Source of the DNA: Candidatus Saccharimonadota bacterium
GTDB lineage: Bacteria > Patescibacteriota > Saccharimonadia > Saccharimonadales > Saccharimonadaceae
DNA: 50,367 bases
Direction of reading: 5' to 3'
Assembly: GCA_010014665.1 (NCBI GenBank)
Contig: RZYF01000002.1
Coordinates: forward strand, 1 to 50,367
The notes under the pieces: generated by a model
Seen by the model: the letters and a program-made list of their open reading frames with translations, nothing else
The model's database searches: none
What the model was told of the DNA's origin: nothing
In this document: piece by piece, positions 24,097 to 32,810 of the stretch
How positions within the stretch are numbered: position 1 is the first letter of the stretch
Layout: each line of letters begins with the position of its first letter
Position numbers and translations under genes: made by a program

Positions 24097-25062
24097 CTAA
24101 ATATTTCGCTCGATTATATTCATCGGTTTTAGTTCAGCCCCGTATTCGAGTATGCCAGCTTTAGCGCCGATTTGTTGGACAACACTCGATGAGTTGGCTG
24201 ATGCAAAGTGCAACGATTCCTTGAGCGAATGTCCCTGTAACCATTTACTTAAAAAGCCAGCTGCAAATGCATCACCTGCACCGGTGCGTTCGACGGATGG
24301 AAGATTATCATACAACCCGGTGGTGACAAAGGTCTTGCCGTCAGAAGCACAGGCGCCATTACGCCCATCAGTCACGATTATTACCGGACAGTAATGTAGC
24401 CCATGCATTACCAACTCTTCAATATTATTGCCCTCAACTAACTGCTGCATTTCTTCTTTGTTTGTTACCAGTATTTCAACATCTTCCAGTAGCGAGCGTA
24501 ATTTCTGAGAATCGCCCAATTCAATTCCCGCTGGATTGAGCATGACTTTGATATCTTGCTTAACCGCCCAATCAACAACTTTTGTCAATGATTCTATGGA
24601 ACCGAGCGATGAAGGGTATACCCAGTCTGGCTTATCGACTGTACGCAACATTCGTTCGACATCATGAGCAGACGGTAAAATCCCTTTATAATTCAAAATC
24701 GTTCTCTCTCCACCGTGAAGCGCTACCAAAACAGTTGATAAGCTAGCTTGCAAACTCAAGTCCTGGACTACAGCTGAAGTATCCACTCCCTCTTCGTCGA
24801 GTGATTGCAGAGCCTTTATTGAAGCAACATCGTGACCTAGAGCCCACAAATAGCGCGTGTCTATACCTTGTCGAGCCAAAGTAACAGCAACATTGGTAGC
24901 ATTGCCACCGCTAGCGAATACTGCTTGAGAAATATCAAGCTTAGCACCAAGTGGCAGATGAGTGTAGCACACATCCCCTTCACAATGCGGATCAAATTCG
25001 TCGTCAATCAAAAATATATCTTGAGCAGCCTTACCGACACACAAAACACTTGGTGGTTTCAT
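24097..25062 (-). CDS. PfkB-family sugar kinase
   Basis: A 321-residue kinase of the ribokinase/PfkB family. It shows G-G-N-A-T-N-V-A-V-T-L-A near the N-terminus (sugar binding) and R-T-G-A-G-D-A-F-A-A-G-F-L near the C-terminus with the catalytic Asp. The ATG at 25060-25062 lies one base after the fba stop, so it is preferred over a longer frame inside fba. It closes a run of pentose- and triose-phosphate genes, so a sugar phosphate (fructose-6-P, sedoheptulose-7-P or tagatose-6-P) is a more likely substrate than a nucleoside. The family has many substrates and motifs do not settle it. Confidence 0.85.
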   Translation of the reverse strand: MKPPSVLCVGKAAQDIFLIDDEFDPHCEGDVCYTHLPLGAKLDISQAVFASGGNATNVAVTLARQGIDTRYLWALGHDVASIKALQSLDEEGVDTSAVVQDLSLQASLSTVLVALHGGERTILNYKGILPSAHDVERMLRTVDKPDWVYPSSLGSIESLTKVVDWAVKQDIKVMLNPAGIELGDSQKLRSLLEDVEILVTNKEEMQQLVEGNNIEELVMHGLHYCPVIIVTDGRNGACASDGKTFVTTGLYDNLPSVERTGAGDAFAAGFLSKWLQGHSLKESLHFASANSSSVVQQIGAKAGILEYGAELKPMNIIERNI

Positions 25063-25063
25063 G

Positions 25064-25975
25064 TTATCTAATAGCCTTTCCGGCTGATCCAAAGGCTTGA
25101 ATTTTTTCCTCAACTACAGCTTGAATAACATCTTTTATTTCATCCATTAATTTTACTACTGCAAATTCTGTTGGATCTTCTCGTAATACTTTTTCGAGAG
25201 TGGTGCGAAAAGCATAGCGGATATCACTGTTGATGTTTACTTTGCTGACACCGATATGAGCTGCTTTCTCAAAATAATTCAGTGGTGTTCCCGAACCACC
25301 ATGCAAGCTAATCTGACAGTCTATAACGTCACGTATATTCTGTAATAAATCAAGATCTAGGACTTTTGGTCCAGGGTATTTACCGTGTAAGTTACCAATT
25401 GAGGCTGCGAATATATCTATACCCGTAGCCTCTACAAAAGCTTTTGTGTCTAGAGGCTTGCTAAAGGTTTTTTTGATTTCTTCGTAATCAATCTCTTCGC
25501 TATGAACGTTTGAGCTACCACCAAAATAATGTGGTTCACTTTCAACTAGAGCCCCGGTGAAAGCAGCGTACTCTACTACCTCCTTAGTCTTGGCAATTAT
25601 TTCTTCGTCTAACGCATCGTGTTTGGCTTGACTAATGTCGATGTGAATAAATTCATAACCAGCATCAATCGCCCGTTTACAATCATCGACTGTCGGGCTG
25701 TGGTCAAGGTTTAGATATATCTCTACCCCGTATTCAGCCTTATAGTTGTCTACCATATCACGAACATTCTCGAGTCCGAGGGCTTCAACTTCGCTATCAC
25801 TAACTTCTACGATTACTGGTGAATTTGTCTTCTGAGCAGCCCGAACTACAGCAACAAGAATTTCCTGATTATCGATATTAAAAGCCCCAACAGCAAAGTT
25901 CTGTTGACGACTTCTTTGCATCAAATGTCGAGCCCGCGTGGTATTATTTCTAATTTCTCGAATCCCTAGCGACAT
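25064..25975 (-). CDS. fba: Class II fructose-bisphosphate aldolase
   Basis: A zinc-dependent aldolase, 303 residues, which splits fructose-1,6-bisphosphate to DHAP and glyceraldehyde-3-P. Zinc and substrate segments are present: N-L-D-H-S-P, H-I-D-I-S, G-N-L-H-G-K-Y-P-G-P, and L-H-G-G-S-G-T-P, then V-S-K-V-N-I-N-S-D. The ATG at 25973-25975 has a Shine-Dalgarno (AGGGGG) 5 bases away; a longer frame into the upstream gene is less likely. A TATAAT box at 26006-26011 could give it its own transcript within the operon, with a TAGATATCTA palindrome in the leader. These aldolases often also join DHAP and erythrose-4-P to sedoheptulose-1,7-bisphosphate. Confidence 0.95.
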   Translation of the reverse strand: MSLGIREIRNNTTRARHLMQRSRQQNFAVGAFNIDNQEILVAVVRAAQKTNSPVIVEVSDSEVEALGLENVRDMVDNYKAEYGVEIYLNLDHSPTVDDCKRAIDAGYEFIHIDISQAKHDALDEEIIAKTKEVVEYAAFTGALVESEPHYFGGSSNVHSEEIDYEEIKKTFSKPLDTKAFVEATGIDIFAASIGNLHGKYPGPKVLDLDLLQNIRDVIDCQISLHGGSGTPLNYFEKAAHIGVSKVNINSDIRYAFRTTLEKVLREDPTEFAVVKLMDEIKDVIQAVVEEKIQAFGSAGKAIR

Positions 25976-26005
25976 ACGCCCCCTAATTGTTAGATATCTA
26001 AAAAT

Positions 26006-26011
26006 ATTATA
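26006..26011 (-). promoter_or_regulatory. Possible internal -10 box before fba
   Basis: TATAAT on the minus strand, about 30 bases before the fba ATG, with a Shine-Dalgarno in the leader. The upstream gene ends right there, so it may allow separate fba-pfkB expression. Confidence 0.4.
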
Positions 26012-26027
26012 GCTTATGCTTCTTAGA

Positions 26028-27068
26028 TTAAGCAAATCGCTTATCGGCCATAAATTCTTGTATTGATTTAGCTATCCCTGCAGCGTCCAGACCATAAGCT
26101 TCGTATAATTCCTCAGCTTTACCGGACTCACCGAATTTATCCAACACACCAATTCTCTTGAGAGGTGTAGGATACCGTTCCCCGAGTACCTCAGCAACTG
26201 CACCACCAAAACCAGCTACTACCTGCCCATCCTCCACTGTAACAACACGTCCGGTTTTCTTAGCACTAACAATTATGGTTTTGTAATCAAGCGGTTTGAT
26301 AGTCGGGATATGCAGTAGTTCAACGGAGACTCCCCTGCGGGCTAGCATACGCGCAGCCAACAAAGTGCGGTAAGTCATAGTGCCAGTTGAACATACAGTA
26401 ACATCGGATCCATTACGTAAAACGTAAGCAACGCCAATCTCGAACGGAGTTAGGATTGTCGTAAATACTGGAGTAGAGTCACGTGATAAACGCAAATAAG
26501 CTGGCGTATTTAATTCGCCTAAAGCTAATACGACTTTTTCTGCCTCTAAGCTGTCAGCTGGAGCAACTACTGTCATGTTCGGCAAACTTCGCATCATAGC
26601 AATATCTTCCAGTACTTGGTGCGTAGCGCCATCAGGACCAACACTAAGCCCAGCATGAGAACCAACAATCACAACCGGACGATCGTTGATACAGATAGTA
26701 GTGCGAATCTGCTCCCAATTGCGTCCCGGGCTAAACGCCCCATAGCTAGCCAAGAACGCTTTTCGTCCCATAGCTGCCATACCGGAAGCTACAGTCGCTA
26801 AATTTTGTTCAGCTACTCCGACCTCAACATATCTATTAGGAAAAGCCTCTACGAAAGACTGCATACCCACTGATTCAGCCAAATCCCCGCTAAGACCTAC
26901 TACCCGATCATCTGCGCTAGCTAGCTTAACAAGTCCACGACCAAATCCAATACGAACACTCTCGGTGCGGATATCTTCAGAACCAAGTTGTCTACTAAGA
27001 TGCATTAGCACTTCAGCTTTGGCTGCAGACGCACGTTGCTTTGAAGTCGATTGCCTACGAAGTAGCAC
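26028..27068 (-). CDS. tktB: Transketolase, C-terminal subunit (PYR and C-terminal domains)
   Basis: The second half of a split transketolase, 346 residues, with the pyrimidine-binding domain (L-S-G-D-L-A-E-S, then Y-V-E-V-G-V-A-E-Q-N-L-A, which carries the Glu that activates thiamine diphosphate) and the C-terminal domain (V-V-T-V-E-D-G-Q-V-V-A-G-F-G-G-A). It pairs with the N-terminal half encoded just upstream. The frame opens at a GTG overlapping the upstream gene by 14 bases with GGAAGG before it; an ATG at 27003-27005 is an alternative start. Split transketolases are common in archaea and CPR bacteria. Dihydroxyacetone or DXP synthase-like activity cannot be excluded but is less likely given rpe and rpiB nearby. 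Confidence 0.93.
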   Translation of the reverse strand: MLLRRQSTSKQRASAAKAEVLMHLSRQLGSEDIRTESVRIGFGRGLVKLASADDRVVGLSGDLAESVGMQSFVEAFPNRYVEVGVAEQNLATVASGMAAMGRKAFLASYGAFSPGRNWEQIRTTICINDRPVVIVGSHAGLSVGPDGATHQVLEDIAMMRSLPNMTVVAPADSLEAEKVVLALGELNTPAYLRLSRDSTPVFTTILTPFEIGVAYVLRNGSDVTVCSTGTMTYRTLLAARMLARRGVSVELLHIPTIKPLDYKTIIVSAKKTGRVVTVEDGQVVAGFGGAVAEVLGERYPTPLKRIGVLDKFGESGKAEELYEAYGLDAAGIAKSIQEFMADKRFA

Positions 27069-27906
27069 TGTCAGATATCCTTCCGTCTAATGTTCTTAAT
27101 TTTTTGATAGCAGTTTTAGCCTGGGCTGAAGACGGCACCATGCCGTGCCATTTATAATCATATTCCATAAAATCTACTCCCTTACCAGGAATCGTGTGCG
27201 CAATTATAACGCTTGGACGATTAGTCACCGCCCGAGCCATAGCGCATGCATCGACAATACTCTCAACGTTATTACCATCAATTTCTTGAACATGCCAGCC
27301 AAAGCTTTCCCACTTGCCACGAAAGTCTTCTAACGGCATTGTCTCTTCAGTACTACCACTAATCTGTATGTTGTTACGGTCAATAATCGCTACTAGATTA
27401 GCAAGTTTATATTTGGCGGAAAGCATTGCGCCTTCCCAGACGTTACCTTCATTACACTCACCATCACCTAAGGTTACGTAGATCCACCGTGAACTATTAT
27501 GCTCTAACTGTTGTAAAACATAGGCCATTCCAGCTGCTTGGCTTAAACCGCTACCAAGCGGTCCACTAGTAACTTCGACACCTGGTAACTTGGTACGTTC
27601 TGGGTGGCCTTGAAGAGAAGAACCATATTTACGCAATGTTTTTAATCGATCGGTTGAAAAATATCCACTCCGAGCCAGCACCGCGTAAAGCACTGGAGCA
27701 ATATGACCATTGCTAACAACGCAGATATCGCGTTCAGACCAATCGGGATTTTTAGGATCATGGCGTAAAATTGAAAAATACAAGGCAGCAAAAACATCAG
27801 CCATACCTAACGGCCCGGCACTATGTCCGCTATTTGCTGATTCTAACATACGCACAACGTCCTGACGGATCGTATTCGCTAAATGTTCTATCTGGGTGTA
27901 TGTCAT
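27055..27906 (-). CDS. tktA: Transketolase, N-terminal subunit (ThDP-binding domain)
   Basis: The first half of a split transketolase, 283 residues. The thiamine-diphosphate motif is G-D-G-E-C-N-E-G-N-V-W-E followed by N-L-V-A-I-I-D-R-N-N. Other family segments are N-S-G-H-S-A-G-P-L-G near the start, S-N-G-H-I-A-P-V-L-Y-A and G-P-L-G-S-G-L-S-Q-A-A-G. It moves two-carbon units between sugar phosphates together with the C-terminal subunit. The ATG at 27904-27906 is preferred; a GTG five codons earlier is possible. A TATACT box sits about 25 to 30 bases further upstream and may add a promoter inside the cluster. Confidence 0.93.
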   Translation of the reverse strand: MTYTQIEHLANTIRQDVVRMLESANSGHSAGPLGMADVFAALYFSILRHDPKNPDWSERDICVVSNGHIAPVLYAVLARSGYFSTDRLKTLRKYGSSLQGHPERTKLPGVEVTSGPLGSGLSQAAGMAYVLQQLEHNSSRWIYVTLGDGECNEGNVWEGAMLSAKYKLANLVAIIDRNNIQISGSTEETMPLEDFRGKWESFGWHVQEIDGNNVESIVDACAMARAVTNRPSVIIAHTIPGKGVDFMEYDYKWHGMVPSSAQAKTAIKKLRTLDGRISDSATS

Positions 27907-27970
27907 ATAACCCTGCTTCACTAGATATTATTTTAACATAAGCAGTATAACAATTTAGTTATGAAATATA

Positions 27971-28606
27971 TCACCGTCCAGCTAGCTGTGATAATCTGTC
28001 AAATTCAGCCGCAGGATTCTGAGCGTTCCGCAAAGCAGCACCAACATTTATAACACTAACTCCTTGGTCTACAATCAAATATATATTGCTACTATCCGCA
28101 CCACCATCCCATCCAATCTCAACTGACGAATTAATTGAGCGAATGTCACTAATTTTTTCTAATGCAGCCAACTCGCCATGACCGTCACCACCCAACTCGC
28201 CGCCGAACAACATTACATGATCTGCCTGTTCGACTAGGTTTCTATGATCATACACGTTAGTTGTCCGCAAAAAAGATACCCCAGCTCGCACACCTGTTTC
28301 CTTAATACGACGTAGAGTCTCGACTAAATCACCCTCAGCCTCAGCATGTATGATAATCATTGACGGAAGACTGGCAACAGCGTCATCGATTACCTCTAGC
28401 GGTCGACGGTACATTAAATGCACATCGGCTTGCACTCCCTCGGGCCACCAGATCATATTCGATGCAATATTACGATGTGGCGCAAAATCGCCATCCATCA
28501 GATCGATATGTATCCGTTTAGCATAGGAAGTTACACGTTCCATAATATCTCTAAAAACATGAGGATTATCCGTAGTTGGCATAACGGTCGGAACTATAAT
28601 CGCCAT
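27971..28606 (-). CDS. rpe: Ribulose-phosphate 3-epimerase
   Basis: A 211-residue TIM-barrel protein that interconverts ribulose-5-P and xylulose-5-P. Segments match the family: H-I-D-L-M-D-G-D-F-A-P (catalytic Asp), A-D-V-H-L-M (metal ligands), and a late E-I-G-W-D-G-G-A with the second catalytic Asp. The usual opening P-S-I-L-S is replaced by V-P-T-V-M-P, and the barrel is somewhat divergent, so the assignment leans partly on context: it sits between rpiB and the transketolase genes. Confidence 0.85.
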   Translation of the reverse strand: MAIIVPTVMPTTDNPHVFRDIMERVTSYAKRIHIDLMDGDFAPHRNIASNMIWWPEGVQADVHLMYRRPLEVIDDAVASLPSMIIIHAEAEGDLVETLRRIKETGVRAGVSFLRTTNVYDHRNLVEQADHVMLFGGELGGDGHGELAALEKISDIRSINSSVEIGWDGGADSSNIYLIVDQGVSVINVGAALRNAQNPAAEFDRLSQLAGR

Positions 28607-28612
28607 GATGTA

Positions 28613-29071
28613 CTATTTTCCTTCTTTTTTACCATACAGTAACCCCAGTAGTACACGTATACCAACAACCAGCAAAGCAACAATTGGAGATAGTACTCGT
28701 AAGCCCGTGGCATGCACTGCTGCGACACTAACAAAACTAGGAACTATAAAACAACTAGCAATGACTATATCAGCTAGTATGACAACCCATCGGTCAAGCT
28801 TCTGATCAAGAGGTTTTGAGCGCGCCACCATAACATACAGTAGATCGGTTAATATCAAAATACCTAGGGCATATATTAATACTTGAGCCTCTCCGATTAC
28901 GTAGTATGGTGAGCTGACATCTATTAAAGATATATTTAACACGAAAGCTATAAAAACCAGCATACTAACAAGTAGAAACCGTGTGGCAGTACCCCAATAC
29001 GATATTGAGCCTAAAAGTCCATGTAGTGTTGGCGATTCTTTTTTGCTAAGTGTAGATATTTTCTTTTTCAT
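28613..29071 (-). CDS. Four-helix membrane protein of unknown function
   Basis: A 152-residue protein with about four membrane helices. The first is near residues 28-50 (F-L-L-V-S-M-L-V-F-I-A), two more are around 58-80 and 92-115, and the last lies near 125-147. The N-terminus is Lys/Ser-rich and the protein ends in K-K-E-G-K, so both ends are probably inside. No family motif is recognised. It lies between rpiB and rpe with short gaps and is likely co-transcribed with them. Confidence 0.62.
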   Translation of the reverse strand: MKKKISTLSKKESPTLHGLLGSISYWGTATRFLLVSMLVFIAFVLNISLIDVSSPYYVIGEAQVLIYALGILILTDLLYVMVARSKPLDQKLDRWVVILADIVIASCFIVPSFVSVAAVHATGLRVLSPIVALLVVGIRVLLGLLYGKKEGK

Positions 29072-29089
29072 GCTTTCAACTATAAAGCA

Positions 29090-29539
29090 TTAGCTTAGTT
29101 CGTCAAGTTGACGATTACGCCTAACATATCGGGCTGCACCCGCAAAATGTGTGTTAAGCCATGTATCTAGAATATTCTTCCATACTTCATCGTCCTGTCT
29201 AGTAAGTACATCGGCTGACAAACACAGAACATTGCTATCGTTATCTACTCGGCTAACTTTGGCTTCATATATATCACTAACAACTGCTGCACGTATACCG
29301 TTAAACCTATTTGCTGCCATCGCCATACCTTGGCCACTGCCGCAAAGCAAAATTGCCCTCGCATCATCTTCGCCAAGCACTTTGATGACTGCAGAGGCTG
29401 CAATTTGTGGAAAATCATCCTCTGGGTCTAGTTCACCCTCACGAATATCCTCAGTTTCAATCCCTCTTTTAGTTAAATATGCAAAGACCGATTCCTTAAA
29501 ACTAAAACCACGATGATCTGCTCCGATAAATATCTTCAT
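29090..29539 (-). CDS. rpiB: Ribose-5-phosphate isomerase B
   Basis: A 149-residue sugar-phosphate isomerase that interconverts ribose-5-P and ribulose-5-P. The N-terminal I-G-A-D-H-R-G-F carries the substrate His, and L-C-G-S-G-Q-G-M-A-M-A-A-N-R-F-N-G-I-R-A carries the catalytic Cys and the anion-hole loop. The ATG at 29537-29539 is chosen because TATAAT lies 7 bases upstream; a GTG two codons earlier is the alternative. It begins the run rpiB-membrane protein-rpe-tktA-tktB-fba-pfkB-type kinase. It might also act on other aldoses, as LacAB-like members do, but the context supports pentose phosphates. Confidence 0.94.
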   Translation of the reverse strand: MKIFIGADHRGFSFKESVFAYLTKRGIETEDIREGELDPEDDFPQIAASAVIKVLGEDDARAILLCGSGQGMAMAANRFNGIRAAVVSDIYEAKVSRVDNDSNVLCLSADVLTRQDDEVWKNILDTWLNTHFAGAARYVRRNRQLDELS

Positions 29540-29546
29540 AGCCACT

Positions 29547-29552
29547 ATTATA
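29547..29552 (-). promoter_or_regulatory. -10 box of rpiB (leaderless)
   Basis: TATAAT on the minus strand, 7 bases before the ATG. Confidence 0.55.
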
Positions 29553-29592
29553 TCTCATAATGATTACGCTTTACTAGAGGCTATAAAGCTAA

Positions 29593-29617
29593 TATGCGGG
29601 TCAGTTCGACCCGCATA
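29593..29617 (-). terminator. Terminator hairpin between GAPDH and rpiB
   Basis: TATGCGGGTC and GACCCGCATA form a perfect 10-base stem with a 5-base loop just after the GAPDH stop; a weak T-rich stretch follows. It separates GAPDH from the rpiB promoter. Confidence 0.7.
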
Positions 29618-29639
29618 GATAAAACTTTGATTATTTACA

Positions 29640-30653
29640 CTATTCAGTTAGACGAGCTACGTCGCAAGTTAATTCAACTAATCGATTACTGTATCCCCAT
29701 TCATTGTCATACCAAGCAACGACCTTAAGCATATTACCAGCTGTCACTGCTGTTAGTGGTAAATCAACTATGCAAGAATGCGAGTTTCCTCGAAAGTCCG
29801 TACTTACCAGTTCTTTTTCGGTTACATCCAAAATACCCTGGTAATAGAGCTCTTGTGCAGAAGCTTTAAAAACTTGGTTAACTTCCTCGACACTAACGTC
29901 ACGTTTTGTCACAACTGTAATATCACTCAGAGAGACGACTGGAGTCGGCACACGCACACTCAAACCACCAAACTTACCTTTTAAACTTGGGATTACTAGC
30001 GTAGTAGCTATCGAAGCACCGGTAGTTGTCGGAACTATGTTTTCTGCAGCAGATCTAGCTTCTCGTAAATCTTTAGCAGGGGCATCCTGAAGGCGTTGAC
30101 TTGAAGTATAGCTATGTATGGTTGTCATCATAGCTTTTTCGACCCCGAAATGATTTTCAAGAATACTCATGATAGGTGCAATACAGTTCGTTGTGCATGA
30201 AGCATTGGAGATTACATCACTAACACCTTCTTTTAGCTTATTGTCGTTTACACCTAGAACTATCGTATCGGCACCCTCAACCTTCACGGGAGCAGAGATT
30301 ATAACTCGTTTAGCACCAGCTTGATCAATATGAGCACGTGCTTTAGCTGGGTCAACGAAGAAACCGGTTGATTCAATAACTACGTCTACATTCATATCAC
30401 GCCACGGTAACTGACCAGGGTCTGATAAGGCAAATGTCCGAATCTTTTTTCCGTTAACAGTTATCGAATCATCATCATAGCTGACATCATGGTCGTATTC
30501 ACCATAGTTCGAGTCATGCTTTAGTAAATGAGCTAAAGTCTTGTTGTCAGCCAAATCATTGACAGCTACTACTTCAATATCACTTCGTTCAAACGCTATC
30601 TTGAATGCATTGCGCCCAATCCGTCCAAAACCGTTAATTGCTACTCGTTTCAT
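29640..30653 (-). CDS. gap: Glyceraldehyde-3-phosphate dehydrogenase
   Basis: A 337-residue GAPDH, which oxidises glyceraldehyde-3-P with phosphate and NAD(P). The N-terminal Rossmann motif I-N-G-F-G-R-I-G-R and the catalytic S-N-A-S-C-T-T-N-C (Cys at about 153) with the downstream H-S-Y-T are intact, as is W-Y-D-N-E-W-G-Y-S-N-R near the end. Residues after V-N-D-L at the end of the second strand suggest NAD. The ATG at 30651-30653 has a strong Shine-Dalgarno (AGGGAGGG) and is preferred to an ATG nine codons upstream. A TATAAT box lies about 40 bases further up, so this is one of the few first genes with a normal leader. Confidence 0.97.
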   Translation of the reverse strand: MKRVAINGFGRIGRNAFKIAFERSDIEVVAVNDLADNKTLAHLLKHDSNYGEYDHDVSYDDDSITVNGKKIRTFALSDPGQLPWRDMNVDVVIESTGFFVDPAKARAHIDQAGAKRVIISAPVKVEGADTIVLGVNDNKLKEGVSDVISNASCTTNCIAPIMSILENHFGVEKAMMTTIHSYTSSQRLQDAPAKDLREARSAAENIVPTTTGASIATTLVIPSLKGKFGGLSVRVPTPVVSLSDITVVTKRDVSVEEVNQVFKASAQELYYQGILDVTEKELVSTDFRGNSHSCIVDLPLTAVTAGNMLKVVAWYDNEWGYSNRLVELTCDVARLTE

Positions 30654-30760
30654 GCCACCCTCCCTATAGTTTATAAGCATTAGCTATTCATTTTGTATTA
30701 TAGCAGATGAGTCAGTATAAGTAAGGTTTTTCAAAGAAAAACTTCTAAACCATACTACTG

Positions 30761-30766
30761 TATAAT
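30761..30766 (+). promoter_or_regulatory. -10 box of the RelA/SpoT gene (leaderless)
   Basis: TATAAT, 10 bases before the ATG at 30777. Confidence 0.55.
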
Positions 30767-30776
30767 TATTCTTGCG

Positions 30777-32246
30777 ATGAAAAAAGCTAGCCTGTTAGAA
30801 CTTGCGAAACATCTCTATGACGATGATCAACTAGCAGATCTGTCTAGTGCGATTGATTATGCAACTGAACTTCATGCTGGTCAGAAGCGCAATAGTGGTA
30901 AACCCTACGTCAGCCACACCATATCAGTCGCAGCAATATTGGTAGATTGGGGTATGGACATAGACACCGTCATCGCAGGAGTTTTGCATGACACTATAGA
31001 AGATACCGATACTAATATTGATAATCTTGAGTCACTGTTTGGCCGTGACGTTGCTTTCTTGGTCGACGGCGTTAGCAAGATATCCAAAGCTCGAGCTGGC
31101 ATGCGCCACATAAACAGCTACCTCCCAGAAACCAAAGATAACCTGACGAAACTATTGATTGCTGTAGGCGAAGACGTTCGAGTAATTATCATCAAGCTAG
31201 CTGATCGCCTCCATAATATGCGTACTCTTAAACACCTATCTCCGGAAAAACAACAGAAAATCGCCAGTGAGACTTTGGAAGTTTTTGCACCTTTGGCTGA
31301 TCGTTTAAATATGGGCCAGGTACGCGTAGAGCTTGAAGAGATTGCTTTTCGTTATATTGACCCACTTCGCTATGAGTATCTGCAACAAGAGTTAAAAAGA
31401 CGCGTCGGTAAAAGCAAACGTAAACTCGACAAGGTACGTCGATCAGTCGAAAAGCGCCTTAAACAAGAAAAAATTCAGTTTCAAATGGATGGTCGAGTTA
31501 AAAGCGTATACAGCTTACATAAGAAACTATCCAAGGTAGATTCTATAGATGATATTTATGACCTAATCGCCCTTCGTATTATAGTTTCCGACGTAGATAA
31601 CTGTTATCTAATCCTCAGCGAACTTCATAGTTTATTTGAGCCCGTAACTGAACGAATCAAAGATTATGTTTCACGTCCTAAGCGCAACGGTTATCAAAGC
31701 CTACACACCACAGTCCTAACTCAAGATGGGCTACATGTCGAATTTCAAGTCCGAACTGAACAGATGCATGAATACGCTGAGCGTGGTTTGGCAGCACATT
31801 TTCACTACAGCGAACAAAAAATGACCGATGCTTACCGCCAAGGTAAAATCGCCGAGATGCCAGCAGAATTATCCTGGATGCTCGATCTCCATGAAGCTGC
31901 TACCGAATTAAGTAAAGGCCATAGTGTGGATCTAAGCTCACTCAAAATAGATCTTTTTGGAAACAGGATATTTGTTTTTTCACCTAAAGGTGATATTTAC
32001 GATTTACCTCTTGGTTCATATCCACTAGATTACGCCTACCGCGTTCACAGTGACGTTGGTGCGTCAGCGGCAGGATTTTTGATTAACGGCAAAATGATGC
32101 CTTTTGACTACCTACTACAGGACGGTGATTGTATAGAAATTATTACTAAAAAAACTGCTAAACCCAAACGCGATTGGCTCGACACCGCTGCTACTTCTCA
32201 TGCTCGCAATAAGATCAAAGCTCAAATAAATAAACTTCGGGTGTAA
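30777..32246 (+). CDS. rel: RelA/SpoT-family (p)ppGpp synthetase/hydrolase, short form
   Basis: A 489-residue alarmone enzyme. Residues about 25-170 are the HD hydrolase domain (H-T-I-S-V-A, then L-H-D-T-I-E-D-T with the HD pair at 71-72). Residues about 200-350 are the synthetase, with R-V-K-S-V-Y-S-L-H-K-K and R-P-K-R-N-G-Y-Q-S-L-H-T. Residues about 395-460 are a TGS domain. The helical, zinc-finger and ACT domains of full-length Rel are missing, so ribosome control is probably reduced. Both catalytic sites look intact, which suggests it makes and breaks (p)ppGpp. Confidence 0.94.
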   Translation: MKKASLLELAKHLYDDDQLADLSSAIDYATELHAGQKRNSGKPYVSHTISVAAILVDWGMDIDTVIAGVLHDTIEDTDTNIDNLESLFGRDVAFLVDGVSKISKARAGMRHINSYLPETKDNLTKLLIAVGEDVRVIIIKLADRLHNMRTLKHLSPEKQQKIASETLEVFAPLADRLNMGQVRVELEEIAFRYIDPLRYEYLQQELKRRVGKSKRKLDKVRRSVEKRLKQEKIQFQMDGRVKSVYSLHKKLSKVDSIDDIYDLIALRIIVSDVDNCYLILSELHSLFEPVTERIKDYVSRPKRNGYQSLHTTVLTQDGLHVEFQVRTEQMHEYAERGLAAHFHYSEQKMTDAYRQGKIAEMPAELSWMLDLHEAATELSKGHSVDLSSLKIDLFGNRIFVFSPKGDIYDLPLGSYPLDYAYRVHSDVGASAAGFLINGKMMPFDYLLQDGDCIEIITKKTAKPKRDWLDTAATSHARNKIKAQINKLRV

Positions 32247-32295
32247 TCACTAATCCGTAATCGGAAATTTATAAGATATGAAGAATTATGTATTG

Positions 32296-32766
32296 TTATT
32301 TATTGTTATGGATTTCAGTAAAATTTTTTAATGTACCATTAGCATTCATAAAATCAACTACAAACCGTTGACTTGGGCGCCAATTAACCGTTACGAATTC
32401 AGCAATATCTACCCAATAAAATGCGGAGTGCTCCCAACTCAAAGTCACATCACTACTTAAACTTTCTGCCAAAAAGTAATAATTTTGCCAGTATTCAGAT
32501 TCGTGTAATGATAAGTAAGTATTTTGGAAAACAAGGCTCACAGAATCAACAGCTAACTCTAGACCAGTCTCTTCAGAAACTTCACGAGTTAAACCTTGGA
32601 CAATTGTCTCGTCCGATTCAATATTACCCCCTACCAGATCCGGTTGCAGTGACCGGTCAGGTCGATCGTGCCACTTCGATCCGACCAAAACTAGCAGTTT
32701 ACCACTAGGTGACACAACAACAGCGTTGGCTGAACGACGATAAGTAAATTTATTATTTTGCACCAT
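32296..32766 (-). CDS. NUDIX hydrolase
   Basis: A 156-residue NUDIX protein. The box G-G-N-I-E-S-D-E-T-I-V-Q-G-L-T-R-E-V-S-E-E-T-G-L contains the full G-x5-E-x7-R-E-U-x-E-E-x-G-U pattern, so it should hydrolyse a nucleoside diphosphate linked to another group. The substrate is not evident; housekeeping of oxidised or alternative nucleotides is a common role. It ends before, and is read away from, the pyrophosphatase gene on the same strand. Confidence 0.88.
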   Translation of the reverse strand: MVQNNKFTYRRSANAVVVSPSGKLLVLVGSKWHDRPDRSLQPDLVGGNIESDETIVQGLTREVSEETGLELAVDSVSLVFQNTYLSLHESEYWQNYYFLAESLSSDVTLSWEHSAFYWVDIAEFVTVNWRPSQRFVVDFMNANGTLKNFTEIHNNK

Positions 32767-32810
32767 TAAAAATTCTCATTTTTTAGTTATCTGGCTACCA
32801 ATAACTAACT

